Positions 1 through 9,948 of a stretch of 64,000 nt of DNA are shown piece after piece (the first letter of the stretch is position 1; each line of letters opens with the position of its first letter). Position numbers and translations under genes: made by a program. The stretch is from the NCBI RefSeq assembly GCF_052857255.1, contig NC_135497.1:543668207-543732206 (forward strand), read 5' to 3'. The notes under the pieces were generated by a model. The model was given only the letters and a program-made list of their open reading frames with translations, did not search any database and was not told the origin of the DNA. The DNA comes from Amblyomma americanum (Eukaryota > Arthropoda > Arachnida > Ixodida > Ixodidae).

Positions 1-1154
1 GAAGTCAAAACCGTCTTCGTGCACTCTCCTACGCCGTTGCTCGCGCGGCCAGCCGCGTATGGCAAAATAAACCGCCGCCATTTTGCGTCTCAAACGCGTT
101 GAGACTGTTTCCCAGTCTCAAAAATTGTCTCAATCTGCCCGCATAATTAGGTGGCCAACGTCAACATTTCTGGGCCACCTACAACGTCAGTCAGTGACGC
201 AAAAAGGCAAAATGGCCACCGCCCACGGCCGACCAATAAGAGAGGGGCAAATGAGACACTTTTTGAGACAGTTTCGATTGAGAGCGATCCGTAATTCCGT
301 CCCTGGTCGCCTGCGCTCGCTCGCATTGACGGGAGTTTCACCTCCTAAACGGTCTTCCGGCGCACCTGAGACTAAGTGTTAGCACTTGCCACAGCACCAA
401 GGTCAGAATAATTTAAAAGTTTAGAATAACTGCAGAACCTACGCTTGGTCAGTAACAATGCAATCGCCATAGGGTGGCAGTGCTTAACAGCAGTGCAGTG
501 TCAAAGGTAACTGTATGCAGTGCTCATAACTGGTTAATCTAATTTGATGTTTAGAATGCTATTGGCAAATAATTTCAGAAAATGGCTCTACCTTACTGGG
601 TTTAGCAGAATGTTATGTGCGTACAATAACAAATGCTAAAAAATAAGAATAGCACATGAAAAAAGCACTGCTGTTTGTGCTTATTTCGCACGATATGCAC
701 GCCTTGTAAGAGTGGAATGGTCCCAAAACATGTCCTTCCAGAGCAACCAGATGCCCTTCACGGTGGAAATCCACCCTCAAAGACTAGTTTCTGTCTAATA
801 CTAAGCTGGCCTCGCGTGGTTTACGCATATGCCTCTCCTGTTGCTATCATTATGAGGCACATGGCTACAACACAGGCACTGCTGCTGCACAGCCTGCACT
901 GACACCTAACATGTCAGTGATGTTTTAGCTGCCAGTGCATTTTTTTAAAGCAGTACTAAGAATATGTAAACTTCAAATGGAAAAATTCTAGTTATCATTA
1001 ATATTATATGGGCCACGTTTGCAGACCAAACTGAACATATAAAGTAACTGCATGAGCGGCAAGAAATAAACACGCAACTGTTTTAAGTGGAGAGCACGGT
1101 CGTGAAAACAAAATTTTAATAATGTATTCATATAATAAATCTTCATATAACATG
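1..1154. other. Unassigned; CpG-rich first 350 bases
   Basis: The first ~350 bases are GC- and CpG-rich and hold a CCAAT motif (in 231-240) and several short GAGAC/GTCTC repeats, which could be the edge of a promoter or first exon. The only reading frames are short, lie on both strands, and resemble nothing I know. From 400 to 1154 the sequence is AT-rich with no gene signal. Confidence 0.3.
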
Positions 1155-1653
1155 TATTTTTGCACGCTGATTCTAAATATGTCATTTCATTTTATGTAAA
1201 ACACTTTCTGGAGAACTTATGTAAATTTTTATGCAAGTATTTTGCAAAATGCTTTGAAGAAAATTTGTTGTGGGACACTCACTGAAATGTATGCCACTGG
1301 GTTTTCTTGGCACCAAGGACTGCAACAAGGGTAAAATTATTATCCTGGCTATCATAAAACTTGAGTTATTGGATATTGAAGCTGCCACTTCAGAAACGGC
1401 GACACACAATTTCCTTCGCATTTCTGAAACGGCCGCTTCAATACCCTATAACTTAAGTTCTATGATAGGCAGGAAAACAATTTTTCCCTTATTTCAGTCC
1501 TTGTTACCAAGAGAATCCAATTGCTCATATCAGAAAATTACCCGCAGCAAACTTTTTTGTAAGCTGTTCACAAAATATATGCAAAAATTTATAAGCCTGC
1601 TGAACGACTTGTTTTACGTGAAATGACATATTTGGAATCAGCACGCAAAAATA
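1155..1653. repeat. ~500 bp imperfect inverted repeat (foldback element)
   Basis: The left arm (1155 to ~1400) and right arm (~1405 to 1653) are reverse complements over nearly their whole length. Matching blocks include an outer segment with GCACGCTGATT on the left and AATCAGCACGC on the right, the TATGTCATTTCA block, a CAAGGACTG block, and an inner TTCAGAAA block near 1390/1420. Divergence between arms looks moderate (perhaps a fifth of positions, estimated by eye), so the fold is old. No coding frame spans it. It is most likely a non-autonomous foldback or MITE-like element; no target duplication was identified. Confidence 0.7.
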
Positions 1654-2105
1654 AATCTCTCTTGAAGAATTCGTTATTGTGACTTCATTAACAAAATTTT
1701 TCTTTCTATGACCGGCTTCTTCCTTTAAGTCTAGCCAATACTAGTCCCATATACCTGTCATTAAACCACGAAAATAAAACGCATATAGCTTACTGAATTT
1801 TAAAAGCACTGGTAAAGACAAAGTACAGAAGTGAATGGGAAAAGCACTTCCTCTTCTTGTCCTTACCTGTGCAGTCAAAATTCGGTGCGCTATACCAACT
1901 AGCCTAATTTGAAAAACATTGTGAATCATCTATATTGTTTACGCATGACAATACTGTGGAAGGGTGCACAGCTGAACAGCAGACAGAGAAATATGAGACA
2001 CCCAATTGCAAAGAATTCCAAGTGAAATCGAAGAAAATGTGTACTGAAGAAGTCGTTCAATACCCGTGAAAGAGCATCCAGTACTGTACATATGCGAGTA
2101 AGGGC
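1654..2105. other. Unassigned AT-rich flank of the LTR element
   Basis: I see no gene or repeat family here. The last four bases (2102-2105, GGGC) are the left target-site duplication of the Ty3 element. Confidence 0.4.
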
Positions 2106-2678
2106 TGTTACGTTTCGCCTACGACGCGCGGTATAGCCGGCGCGGATGCAACAGACGCCGGGGCTTCGTTCAAAGTGGCGGTCATTTTGGGCCCGTTCAG
2201 TGCTGCCGTAACGCCTCCCGCCAAGCGCGTCCAGGCAGGTTTCAATGCCACGTGTCGTCGTGTGTGCGTGTGTGTGTGTGTGCATGTTGGTGCCCACGCT
2301 TGTCAAAGCGCGGCAGCCGGGGAGAGGAGCTCCCCAACTGGGAGGTGAGGAGGTCTGACCGGCGCCGGCCCGGCGGACGCGCACGTCACGTCTGAACATG
2401 TCCGAGCGTCGCCGTATCGGGCGCCTCATCCAGAGCCGTTCCTTCTTGCCCTCGACTCCGAGGGCATAAAAGCCGCTGCCCCGGACGCCAAAGAGACTTC
2501 GATTTCTTCCTTCGAGTAACGTGGTCGCCCTGACCGGCTGCTCTTTTGCGATGCCAGAATAAACAAGTTGTTCTGTTGCCAGTCGACTCATCCTTTGCCG
2601 GGACCTTCGGATGTTTCCAGCTGTGCCCCAGGCCGCCAGGCCAACGCTACCCTTGGGGCTTGCAACCCTTTTGCAACA
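2106..2678 (+). repeat. 5' LTR of the Ty3 element
   Basis: It begins TGTTACGTTTCGCC and ends TTTTGCAACA. The TATA box position (2465-2472) reads CATAAAAG, whereas the 3' LTR has TATAAAAG, so the promoter copy that would drive the element carries a T-to-C change. AATAAA lies at 2558-2563 and a (TG)n tract near 2265-2282. Length equals that of the 3' LTR. Confidence 0.93.
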
Positions 2679-2680
2679 AC

Positions 2681-2698
2681 TGGTTGCCAGCGGTGAGA
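2681..2698 (+). other. Primer-binding site for a tRNA
   Basis: Two bases after the LTR end the sequence reads TGGTTGCCAGCGGTGAGA. Its complement has the layout of a tRNA 3' end: CCA, discriminator base, seven acceptor bases, then a T-arm. It is closest by memory to a leucine tRNA but with mismatches, so the isotype is not assigned. Confidence 0.6.
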
Positions 2699-2992
2699 TC
2701 GCGACAACGGAGGCCAGCAGCGAAGATATGCGGTCAACTGTATGCTGAGCAGCACAACGACCATCCGGGAGCAGTGCAACGAGCCCTGTGTGATGACTGG
2801 TTGCCTGCAGCGGAACGACTGCGCTGAATTCTTGGCTGCGAGGTTTGGTGAGTGCGGGACTTTCTTCTTCTGAGTTTTGCCAGGCTTTTGTTAGTGTCAG
2901 AAACAGAGCTGGTAATTGTGTTGTCGTTGCTGCCGGGTTAGTTTGCGGCAAGACAATAGTAGGCAGTAGAGAAAGCAGCATTCGGAGCAGCC

Positions 2993-4146
2993 ATGGATTT
3001 GAAGTCGTTGCGCAAACAGAAATTGCTGGAGCTCTCAAGAGAGTTGGGTCTGGATGTCTCAGACAAACTCAGAAAACCAGGACTGCTAAGGGCTATTCTT
3101 GAGTTGGAGGCTGAGGATGACGAGCTGTCGGAATGCTTGAGACCATTGAGGAGAGGGAGCAAAAAGAGAAAGACGAGCGCGAATGTAAAGAGCAAAGAGA
3201 GGAGCGCGAACGTAAAGAGCAAAAAGAGAAAGACGAGCGCGAACGTAAAGAACAAAAAGATAAAGAGAAAGAAGAGCGCGCTTTGGAAATGAAGCGTCTC
3301 GAGGTAGAGATGGAACGCGCTCGTAATGGAAGTCAGGCACACGGTGCAGGAGAACGAGTATCGTTCAAAATGACTGACCTGATGCGGCCGTTTAAGCTTG
3401 GAGAGGACATTGGTTTGTTCCTGGTTAACTTTGAGCGAACGTGCGAGAAGCAGGGGTTCTCTCGAGAAACGTGGCCACAGCGCTTGCTCACATTGTTACC
3501 CGGCGAGGCGGCCGACGTAGTCGCTCGCTTGAAGAGAGAGGACGCAGAGTATTTCGACCAAGTGAAATCGAGTCTGCTAAAAAAGTACAGGCCGTCAGCG
3601 GAGGCGTTCCGTCGGAAGTTTCGGGAAAATGAAAAAGGCAGAAGTGAGTCATATACAGAGTTTGCCTACAGGCTTATGTCAAACATGCAGGGGTGGCTCA
3701 AAGAAGAGAAAGCGTTTGGTGACCACGAGAAAATTCTGCAGTGTTTCGGGCTAGAACAGTTTTATAGTCGGTTACCTGAGAACGTGCGGTACTGGGTCTT
3801 GGATAGCCCAGACGTTAGTACAGTGGCTAAAGCCGCCGAGCTAGCCGAGGAGTTTGTGACGCGTCGGGCTCGCGGAGCTAAGGACGGTCAAAAGGGTGAA
3901 TTTGGCTCCAAGTCTGAGAGGCCGAAGTTCACACCCATGAGAGCAAGGGGGGACACACGTAGTGCGGATGCGAGTGAAAGCAGTCCGACCGAACGTAAGG
4001 AGACGGCGGCAGCCGAAGCCGAACGCAGAAAGCGGTTCGAGACGAGGCAAGCGCGCGTGTGTTATACGTGCCAGAAGCCGGGCCACTTTTCGGCGCAGTG
4101 TCCAGAAACAAACAAAAGTTGTGTTTTTGTCATTATGCAGCACTGA
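2993..4146 (+). pseudogene. gag: gag, capsid/nucleocapsid polyprotein, frameshifted
   Basis: The reading frame opens at ATG 2993, just after the leader, with a basic/leucine-rich N-terminus (MDLKSLRKQKLLELSREL). About 45 codons in, it must change frame near 3130-3140 to continue into a Glu/Lys/Arg-rich charged helix (3150-3300). A capsid-like helical domain follows (about 3370-3850, including LPENVRYWVLDSP). A CCHC zinc knuckle (C-x2-C-x4-H-x4-C, beginning CYTCQKPGHF) lies at about 4060-4101. The frame closes at TGA 4144-4146. Gag packages element RNA in cytoplasmic particles. The frame break looks like a single lost base, so the product would be truncated unless the base is a sequencing error. 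Confidence 0.85.
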
Positions 4147-4562
4147 CGAGAACATGAAGCTTCTCGAGCCTTACATGCGAGACTTCCTCGTGAACGGGAA
4201 AGATTGCCGAGTGCTTCGTGATTCCGCAGCTACAGTGGATGTAGTTCACCCCTCTTACGTAGAACCCGATATGTTCACGGGCGAGTGCGCATGGATCAAG
4301 CAAGCCGTGGAAGCTCACAGCGTGTGTCTGCCCGTAGCAAAAGTGGTTATTGAAGGACCTTTCGGAGCAATTGAGACGGAGGCCGCAGTGTCATCTATGC
4401 TGCCCCCCCCCCCCCCAGGACCCGTACCTATTTTCGAACAGGTCCGATCACCTCCTGCGCGAAAAGGGGCTTTTGTTTGGTGAGGCTAGCGTTCAGGCCT
4501 TAACCAGATCGAGAGCTCGCTGCAAAGGCGGTAGTTGCGGGGCCGACGTTGTCGAACAATGA
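4115..4562 (+). pseudogene. Aspartic protease (retropepsin-like) segment, broken
   Basis: After the zinc knuckle, coding resumes in another frame (VVFLSLCSTDEN). An aspartic-protease signature reads LRDSAAT, with the presumed catalytic Asp at 4220-4222. The frame is lost at a run of 14 C (4403-4416) and continues in a third frame (PYLFSNRSDHLLREKG) as far as TGA 4560-4562; RT then starts in yet another frame. The family enzyme cleaves Gag-Pol into mature parts, working as a dimer inside the particle. The C run is the obvious slippage or sequencing-error site. The Asp-Ser-Ala form instead of the usual Asp-Thr/Ser-Gly occurs in some Ty3 relatives. Confidence 0.7.
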
Positions 4563-6153
4563 AAAAGGGTCGGAGGCGCAGCAAGCTGATATTCCGAGCA
4601 CGTCAGAACTGGATAAAATTGAGCCTGTAGCGTTGAAGGCACCAGGTACTGGAGAGGAAATGCCCGACAAGGGAAAGTTAGAAGAGCTTCCGGTCGAGCT
4701 TCCGGGACTAGGCTCAGTGACGAACAGGAAAGGCACTGATCAGGTCATTAGTGACTTAATAATTAAAGCACCGCTGTCGGCTGAGCAGAAAACCGAACTA
4801 CACCTACTCTTACAAGAGTTTCAAGGTCAGTTCTCTGAGAGGCCTGGTAGGACTTCTGTCCTTACTCATGATATAGAACTTACCTTCCCAGAGCCAGTGC
4901 GATCCAAGGCGTACCGGGTGTCACCCCGCCAGCGCGATATTATGGAGGCTGAGGTAAAGAAAATGCTACAGCTCGGTGTTATTGAGGCGGGTGAGAGTGA
5001 TTATACCTCCCCTTTGATTTTAGTTGAGGTTCCGGGCAAGGAACTTCGTCCTTGCGTCGACTACCGCAGGCTTAATTCCATCACTAAGGATCAAATTTAT
5101 CCGATCCCTAACATCGAGGAGCGCCTTGAGAAAGTTAGTAGCGCTCAGTTTATTTCCACCCTAGATCTTGTCAGGGGTTATTGGCAGGTTCCACTTACAG
5201 AAGAGGCTAGTAGGTATGCGGCGTTCATTTCACCAATGGGAACATTCCGTCCTAAAGTTTTGAGTTTTGGTTTGAAGAACGCGCCATACTGCTTTTCAAG
5301 CCTCATGGACAAAGTGTTGCGGGGACAGGAAGAATTCGCTTTACCGTATTTAGACGACGTAGCGATATTCTCCGCATCCTGGTCTGAGCATATGGCACAC
5401 TTGCGGGCAGTTCTAACCCGCCTGCGCGAAGCGGGCTTGACAGTCAAGGTTCCCAAGTGCCAATTAGCACAGGCCGAGGTTGTCTACCTCGGTCATGTGA
5501 TTGGACAGGGTCGTCGCCGCCCCTCTGAAATAAAGGTGGCCGCTGTGCGAGACTTCCCGCAACCGCGCACGAAGACCGATATTCGGTCGTTCTTAGGTGT
5601 CACCGGCTACTATCAGAGGTACATCCCCAGGTACTCCTATATCGCGGCTCCCCTGACGGATGCTCTAAGAAAAACAGAGCCCCAAACAGTCGTCTGGGGC
5701 GAGACAAAGGAAAGAGCTTTTAGCGCCCTAAAGAGCGCCCTAACAAGCCAGCCTGTGCTACGATCGCCAGACTACACAAAAGGGTTCGTTGTTCAGTGCG
5801 ATGCTAGTGAGCGAGGCATGGGCGTTGTACTGTGCCAAAGGGACAATGGAGAAGTGGACCACCCCGTCCTGTATGCTAGTCGTAAGTTGACCTGTCGTGA
5901 GCAGGCGTACAGCGCCACCGAGAAAGAGTGTGCGTGTCTCATGTGGGCCGTTCAGAAATTGTCATGCTACCTAGCCGGCTCGAGGTTTATCATTGAGACG
6001 GATCACTGCCCTCTCCAATGGCTGCAGACCATCTCTCCCAAAAATGGCCGCCTCCTGCGCTGGAGCCTCGCTTTGCAACCATATTCCTTTGAGGTGCGTT
6101 ACAAAAAGGGGAGTCTCAACGGTAACGCCGATGGCTTAAGTCGAGGCCCCTAA
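4549..6153 (+). CDS. pol: Reverse transcriptase-RNase H of the Ty3 element
   Basis: This is an open frame of 534 codons with no internal stop; the stated start is only where the frame opens (a TTG), since pol is normally made as part of a polyprotein. A spacer of ~80 residues precedes RT. RT motifs in order are RPCVDYRRLN, LDLVRGYWQVPL with its catalytic Asp, FGLKNAPYCF, and the catalytic YLDD at 5347-5358. RNase H follows with CDASERGMG, ATEKECACLMWAV and ETDHCPL, and the frame ends NADGLSRGP at TAA. RT copies element RNA to DNA, and RNase H removes the RNA strand. In most Ty3 elements an integrase follows directly; here a clean stop replaces it. The intactness of 1.6 kb contrasts with the broken gag and protease. 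Confidence 0.93.
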   Translation: MSNNEKGSEAQQADIPSTSELDKIEPVALKAPGTGEEMPDKGKLEELPVELPGLGSVTNRKGTDQVISDLIIKAPLSAEQKTELHLLLQEFQGQFSERPGRTSVLTHDIELTFPEPVRSKAYRVSPRQRDIMEAEVKKMLQLGVIEAGESDYTSPLILVEVPGKELRPCVDYRRLNSITKDQIYPIPNIEERLEKVSSAQFISTLDLVRGYWQVPLTEEASRYAAFISPMGTFRPKVLSFGLKNAPYCFSSLMDKVLRGQEEFALPYLDDVAIFSASWSEHMAHLRAVLTRLREAGLTVKVPKCQLAQAEVVYLGHVIGQGRRRPSEIKVAAVRDFPQPRTKTDIRSFLGVTGYYQRYIPRYSYIAAPLTDALRKTEPQTVVWGETKERAFSALKSALTSQPVLRSPDYTKGFVVQCDASERGMGVVLCQRDNGEVDHPVLYASRKLTCREQAYSATEKECACLMWAVQKLSCYLAGSRFIIETDHCPLQWLQTISPKNGRLLRWSLALQPYSFEVRYKKGSLNGNADGLSRGP

Positions 6154-6633
6154 CGTGGGAATCCGCCTCAAAGTTGTTTGTTACTGATGTTTTCTTCCTG
6201 AGGCAGGATTTTTAACACATTGCTTTTGTTTAGTGTTTCAAAGTGATTATGTGCTTTCTAGTGCAATTTTCCAATTTGTGGACGCGTTCTGAGTGCTGCT
6301 TGACTACTGTAAGGAACAAGGCAGTAGTATAAAAGGGGAAAGAGCCTGGCAGAGCTTAGTGAGGGTTGTCTCGTGCTTGCTGACTGAGCGGTTGCGTTTC
6401 GGCGTAGTTCTAACGCTTGCTGGGAACGAGCACAAAAATGGCAACTCTCCCGAAGTGACTTTGCAGTGTCCTGTGTGATCCTGAACCTGAGAACGAGGCC
6501 TTCCCTGTGCGCTGCGCTCAAGCAACGTCGAGGGACGACCGGTTTCGATTACGAGCATCATCGAGCGACATCCCTCCGGACAGCGGATGCAGTCCCCTGA
6601 CCATCGGGATCTCCTTCTCCCGGCGGGGCGGTC
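6154..6633 (+). other. Non-coding pol-to-LTR segment with internal TATA box
   Basis: These 480 bases contain no integrase motif (no HHCC zinc finger, no DDE core) and no long frame. A strong TATA box, TATAAAAGG, sits at 6328-6336. A G/C-rich run (6618-6633, CGGCGGGGCGG) immediately before the 3' LTR is the likely plus-strand primer. The TATA box is unexpected inside an element and may come from an older LTR fragment or an extra promoter. Confidence 0.6.
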
Positions 6634-7206
6634 TGTTACGTTTCGCCTACGACGCGCGGTATAGCCGGCGCGGATGCAACGGACGCCGGGGCTTCGTTCA
6701 AAGTGGCGGTCATTTTGGGCCCGTTCAGTGCTGCCGTAACGGCTCCCGCCAAGCGCGTCCAGGCAGGTTTCAATGCCACGTGTCGTCGTGTGTGCGTGTG
6801 TGTGTGTGTGCATGTTGGTGCCCATGCTTGTCAAAGCGCGGCAGCCGGGGAGAGGAGCTCCCCAACTGGGAGGTGAGGAGGTCTGACCGGCGCCGGCCCG
6901 GCGGACGCGCACGTCACGTTTGAACATGTCCGAGCGTCGCCGTATCGGGCGCCTCATCCAGAGCCGTTCCTTCTTGCCCTCGACTCCGAGGGTATAAAAG
7001 CCGCTGCCGCGGACGCCAAAGAGACTTCGATTTCTTCCTTCGAGTAACGTGGTCGCCCTGACCGGCTGCTCTTTTGCGATGCCAGAATAAACAAGTTGTT
7101 CTGTTGCCAGTCGACTCATCCTTTTCCGGGACCTTCGGATGTTTCCAGCTGTGCCCCAGGCCGCCAGGCCAACGCTACCCTTGGGGCTTGAAACCCTTTT
7201 GCAACA
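6634..7206 (+). repeat. 3' LTR of the Ty3 element
   Basis: It has the same ends and length as the 5' LTR. It keeps an intact TATAAAAG (6993-7000) and AATAAA (7086-7091). The flanking GGGC at 7207-7210 completes the target duplication. Confidence 0.93.
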
Positions 7207-7907
7207 GGGCCGGACTTGTGTAGCCAACATAAAGGCACCTAGGCGCGAGATATAACGTCCGTTCGATTCACCTGCACTGTTTGAACTAGTTTCCTTGTTG
7301 TTGCACGTAGGTTTTTGCCACTTCGACCTTGCCAACGTACCGTTCTTTTCAAGCAAGTGCAAATGCCGCACAGACCCAGTTCAGCAAAACTGTATCATGA
7401 CAACAGATGATAGACTCACTGAGTGCAAGTACGCATAGACGACACCGACACACCAAAGCAGTAAGCCACCAAATTCTCTGCATTGGGTCCCAAGGTAGTA
7501 GATAACTACATGTGGTAGCAGGTAACAACATGACATGTGGGAAACACAACACTTGAAAGGCACCGACAAAAGTGTGAATACCATGCAAGAGGCAGAAAAG
7601 ACACTTGCAATCAAAATTCCTCTATGGTCGTTGCCAGTAAGCTGCAGTTCCCATCATTTTTCCTTTTCTATAAAGCAGCGAACAAAACTGTACACAGAGA
7701 AACATAAATACCTTACAAATCATGACAGCAAGCCAGAGGCAGAAATTTTGCATGAACTTTGCACGTTGGATTTCATTTGTTTGGAAGCAGTGCTGCACCG
7801 CTCCTGTACTGCTGAACTCTCCCTGCACGAGTGTGGTACTTTTTTTGCACTGCCATGAACTAGTTGACATTAATAAGCACTGATATCACACAGCACGCAG
7901 GTAATTG
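7207..7907. other. Unassigned
   Basis: No convincing exon or repeat was recognised. Short frames on both strands overlap and lack splice context. Confidence 0.3.
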
Positions 7908-8010
7908 TGTGTTTCGGCTCCATCAAAATAAAGCTGATGTTCGGGGATTCCACTTCCATCTTTGAGACCAGCAGCCGAATGCCAAAGCCACTGATCCACC
8001 ACAACATCTG
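7908..8010 (-). mobile_element. Decayed Ruka-type SINE fragment
   Basis: The reverse complement follows the Ruka head: GTGGATCAGTGGCTTTGGC (box A region), the CGGCTGCTG block, a degenerate box B, and TTTTGATGGAG. It matches the intact copy at 27562-27795 at most positions, but the 3' body is lost. Confidence 0.6.
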
Positions 8011-9514
8011 TTATCCAGCGTCCCATAGTGCTTTTAGAGGCATCGAAAGGCCAGCAGTACCCAATGTGGTGGACCGGCACATGAACTCCTACCTCCTCAA
8101 AAACCACCTACTCTCTCCTCATGCCACAGTTGCTCAATACTCTCTGCCCTACAGCAAGCGCTGCCCTCACCCCCAAAGACACCGCTTGGTTCTTTAGTTT
8201 CTGTTTCATTTTAGATTTTGTTTCTTTGAGCAATTACCTGCGGACATGAAAGTTCATTTATGAGCACCTGGTGATTTTTTGCAGCTGGACAAATGCTGCT
8301 CAGTTTGGCTCGTCACCTTTTTCCTGTTTGTTTTACTTTATTTTTATAACCTTGGTTCATTGAATAAAGATTTCCGGGTGCAAGTGAATGCTGATGCGAT
8401 CTGCTGCTATTATGTCACGCCGTCTTATTTGTGCTGCTATAGTCAGTATGGACAAGTATAAACTTGGTAAACATTGAACACTGGTGACTATGCTACTCCC
8501 ACAGATGCAACAGCAAGAACTTCTAAAAGCCACATTTCACAAGACAGCAAATTTAGGTACTTTTACCTTTACACTCTCTGTCACAGTGCAAACACCCTGA
8601 ACTGGTTGTGGTCCTGCTACAGGTGTTCCAGCAGGCACTGCTCATTGAAAAGCCGGCATGTCCGCACACAAGAACGGCAAAACACCCTGAACTGGTAGTG
8701 GTCCTGCTGCAGGCATTTCAAAAGGCACTGGTGCAAAGTCCGCTTCCTGTGATGATGACATCACCGATGCCTTGGCTCCTTGAAAAGCCTGCATGTCTCC
8801 ATGCAAGGACGGCAAAACACAAGGTTGCTGTTCACCCAGTAGGGAGTAAAACACAATTTAGTCTAGTACAGTAGCAGCTGCATTTCATACAATATATGCT
8901 GCAATTATTGTCCTCAGTCTTGAAGAATGTGAAGTTATATATAGATTTTTCTTTTGTTACACAGACATGCAAGATAGAAACAATTTTATCCATTGCCAAA
9001 CTGACACAGGACTCTTGAAATGAGGAACAGCAACCCAAGACGCACAAGACAGCTTGAGCAGCATTTATAGCAAGATAGTTAGCTACCAATTAGTGCTCGC
9101 GTGTAATGTGCAACAAAGAAAAGTGAAATGCTGTTATTCCTGGCGATCAACTTCACCATCCTGCTTATGTTCAAAAGAGGTTATAGGCACTGCCCACTGA
9201 CTTCCAATTTAGTATTATCAGCTGCATCCACCCTATCCCAAATATTTGCTGGTCTCATCTGCAATGTTTATCTTTTCTTGGAAGCTATTTCATAAGTAGC
9301 AATGGACCACTCATCGCCTGTCGTCCACACAATAAGTATTGCTCATTTCTTCATGATTTAAACTAGAACACCATAGTCGCGTTTTTTCCCGATCCACACT
9401 ACTCTCTGTCTCTTAATGTTACACCTACAGGACGTTGCACATCCACTGCTACAGTTGGGAGTCGCACTGCTGAACACTCTCAAGTTTAAGCCACATGCAA
9501 CACAAGGATAATTG
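8011..9514. other. Unassigned, with one imperfect tandem duplication
   Basis: Two adjacent related blocks, 8591-8680 and 8681-8815, each begin AACACCCTGAACTGGT and end ACGGCAAAACAC; the second carries a ~45 bp insert. On the minus strand the second block holds an open stretch bounded by AG and a possible donor, so it could be an exon duplicated downstream of the gene at 9949-13929. It resembles no known domain. Confidence 0.4.
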
Positions 9515-9620
9515 GCACAGCGGCCACAGTAGCTAAGTTGGCAGGTCTGTGTAAGCGACACGCGAAGACCATAGGCTCGAATCCCACAGGCAGCATGTGG
9601 TTATCTTTTCTTCTACTTCC
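9515..9620 (+). mobile_element. tRNA-headed SINE, second type
   Basis: It has a box A (TAGCTAAGTTGG, 9531-9542) and a box B (GGCTCGAATCC, 9577-9587) at the spacing of a Pol III promoter, followed by a T-rich body. The sequence differs from Ruka. The 3' limit and target duplication are unclear. Confidence 0.5.
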
Positions 9621-9948
9621 TAGTCATTCAGCTCTCAGGTGAAAACATTACTACGCTATGAATGTGCCATTAACATCATTATTAATAATTTAAAAGCATT
9701 CCCGTATGCTTTCGTTGGTTTCAATGAAAGTTCGCTTTATTCCTATGTATGTCGTAATGAGCTCCTCATTTCTATACCCTTCCCTGTTCATTCTGTCTGG
9801 TTTCTCTTGCAGCTTGGAAAACAGGCCATAGACTTGCTGTGCCTTGAAGAAAATGCGCATGGTGGTAGGTTAAGGACTCCGAAACAATGTCACCGACAAT
9901 TACAGATATTAGACATGATTCCAGAGTGCTCCTGATGACTTTCCATAC

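Larger units (their letters stand above)
2106..7206 (+). mobile_element. Ty3/gypsy LTR retrotransposon, integrase-less, frameshifted
   Basis: This is a full-length insertion bounded by two 573 bp direct LTRs starting TGTTACG and ending CAACA. GGGC flanks it on both sides (2102-2105 and 7207-7210), a 4 bp target duplication. Internal order is primer-binding site, gag with CCHC knuckle, retropepsin-like segment, reverse transcriptase, RNase H, then a non-coding stretch to the 3' LTR. Integrase is absent. The LTRs differ at 8 of 573 positions (about 1.4%) with no indels, so the insertion is fairly young. Gag, protease and RT lie in different frames because of several one-base changes. In life such an element copies itself through an RNA and virus-like particles; this copy could move only with proteins supplied in trans. 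Confidence 0.93.

Noticed and set aside
1926..3038. 370-codon minus-strand frame
   Set aside because: It is antisense to the 5' LTR and leader; a near-identical antisense frame recurs at the 3' LTR (6304-7371), showing it is an LTR composition effect.
7622..7870. Minus-strand segment as the BEN domain exon of the 9949-13929 gene
   Set aside because: A weak resemblance at a few hydrophobic positions only; no acceptor/donor in the required phase.
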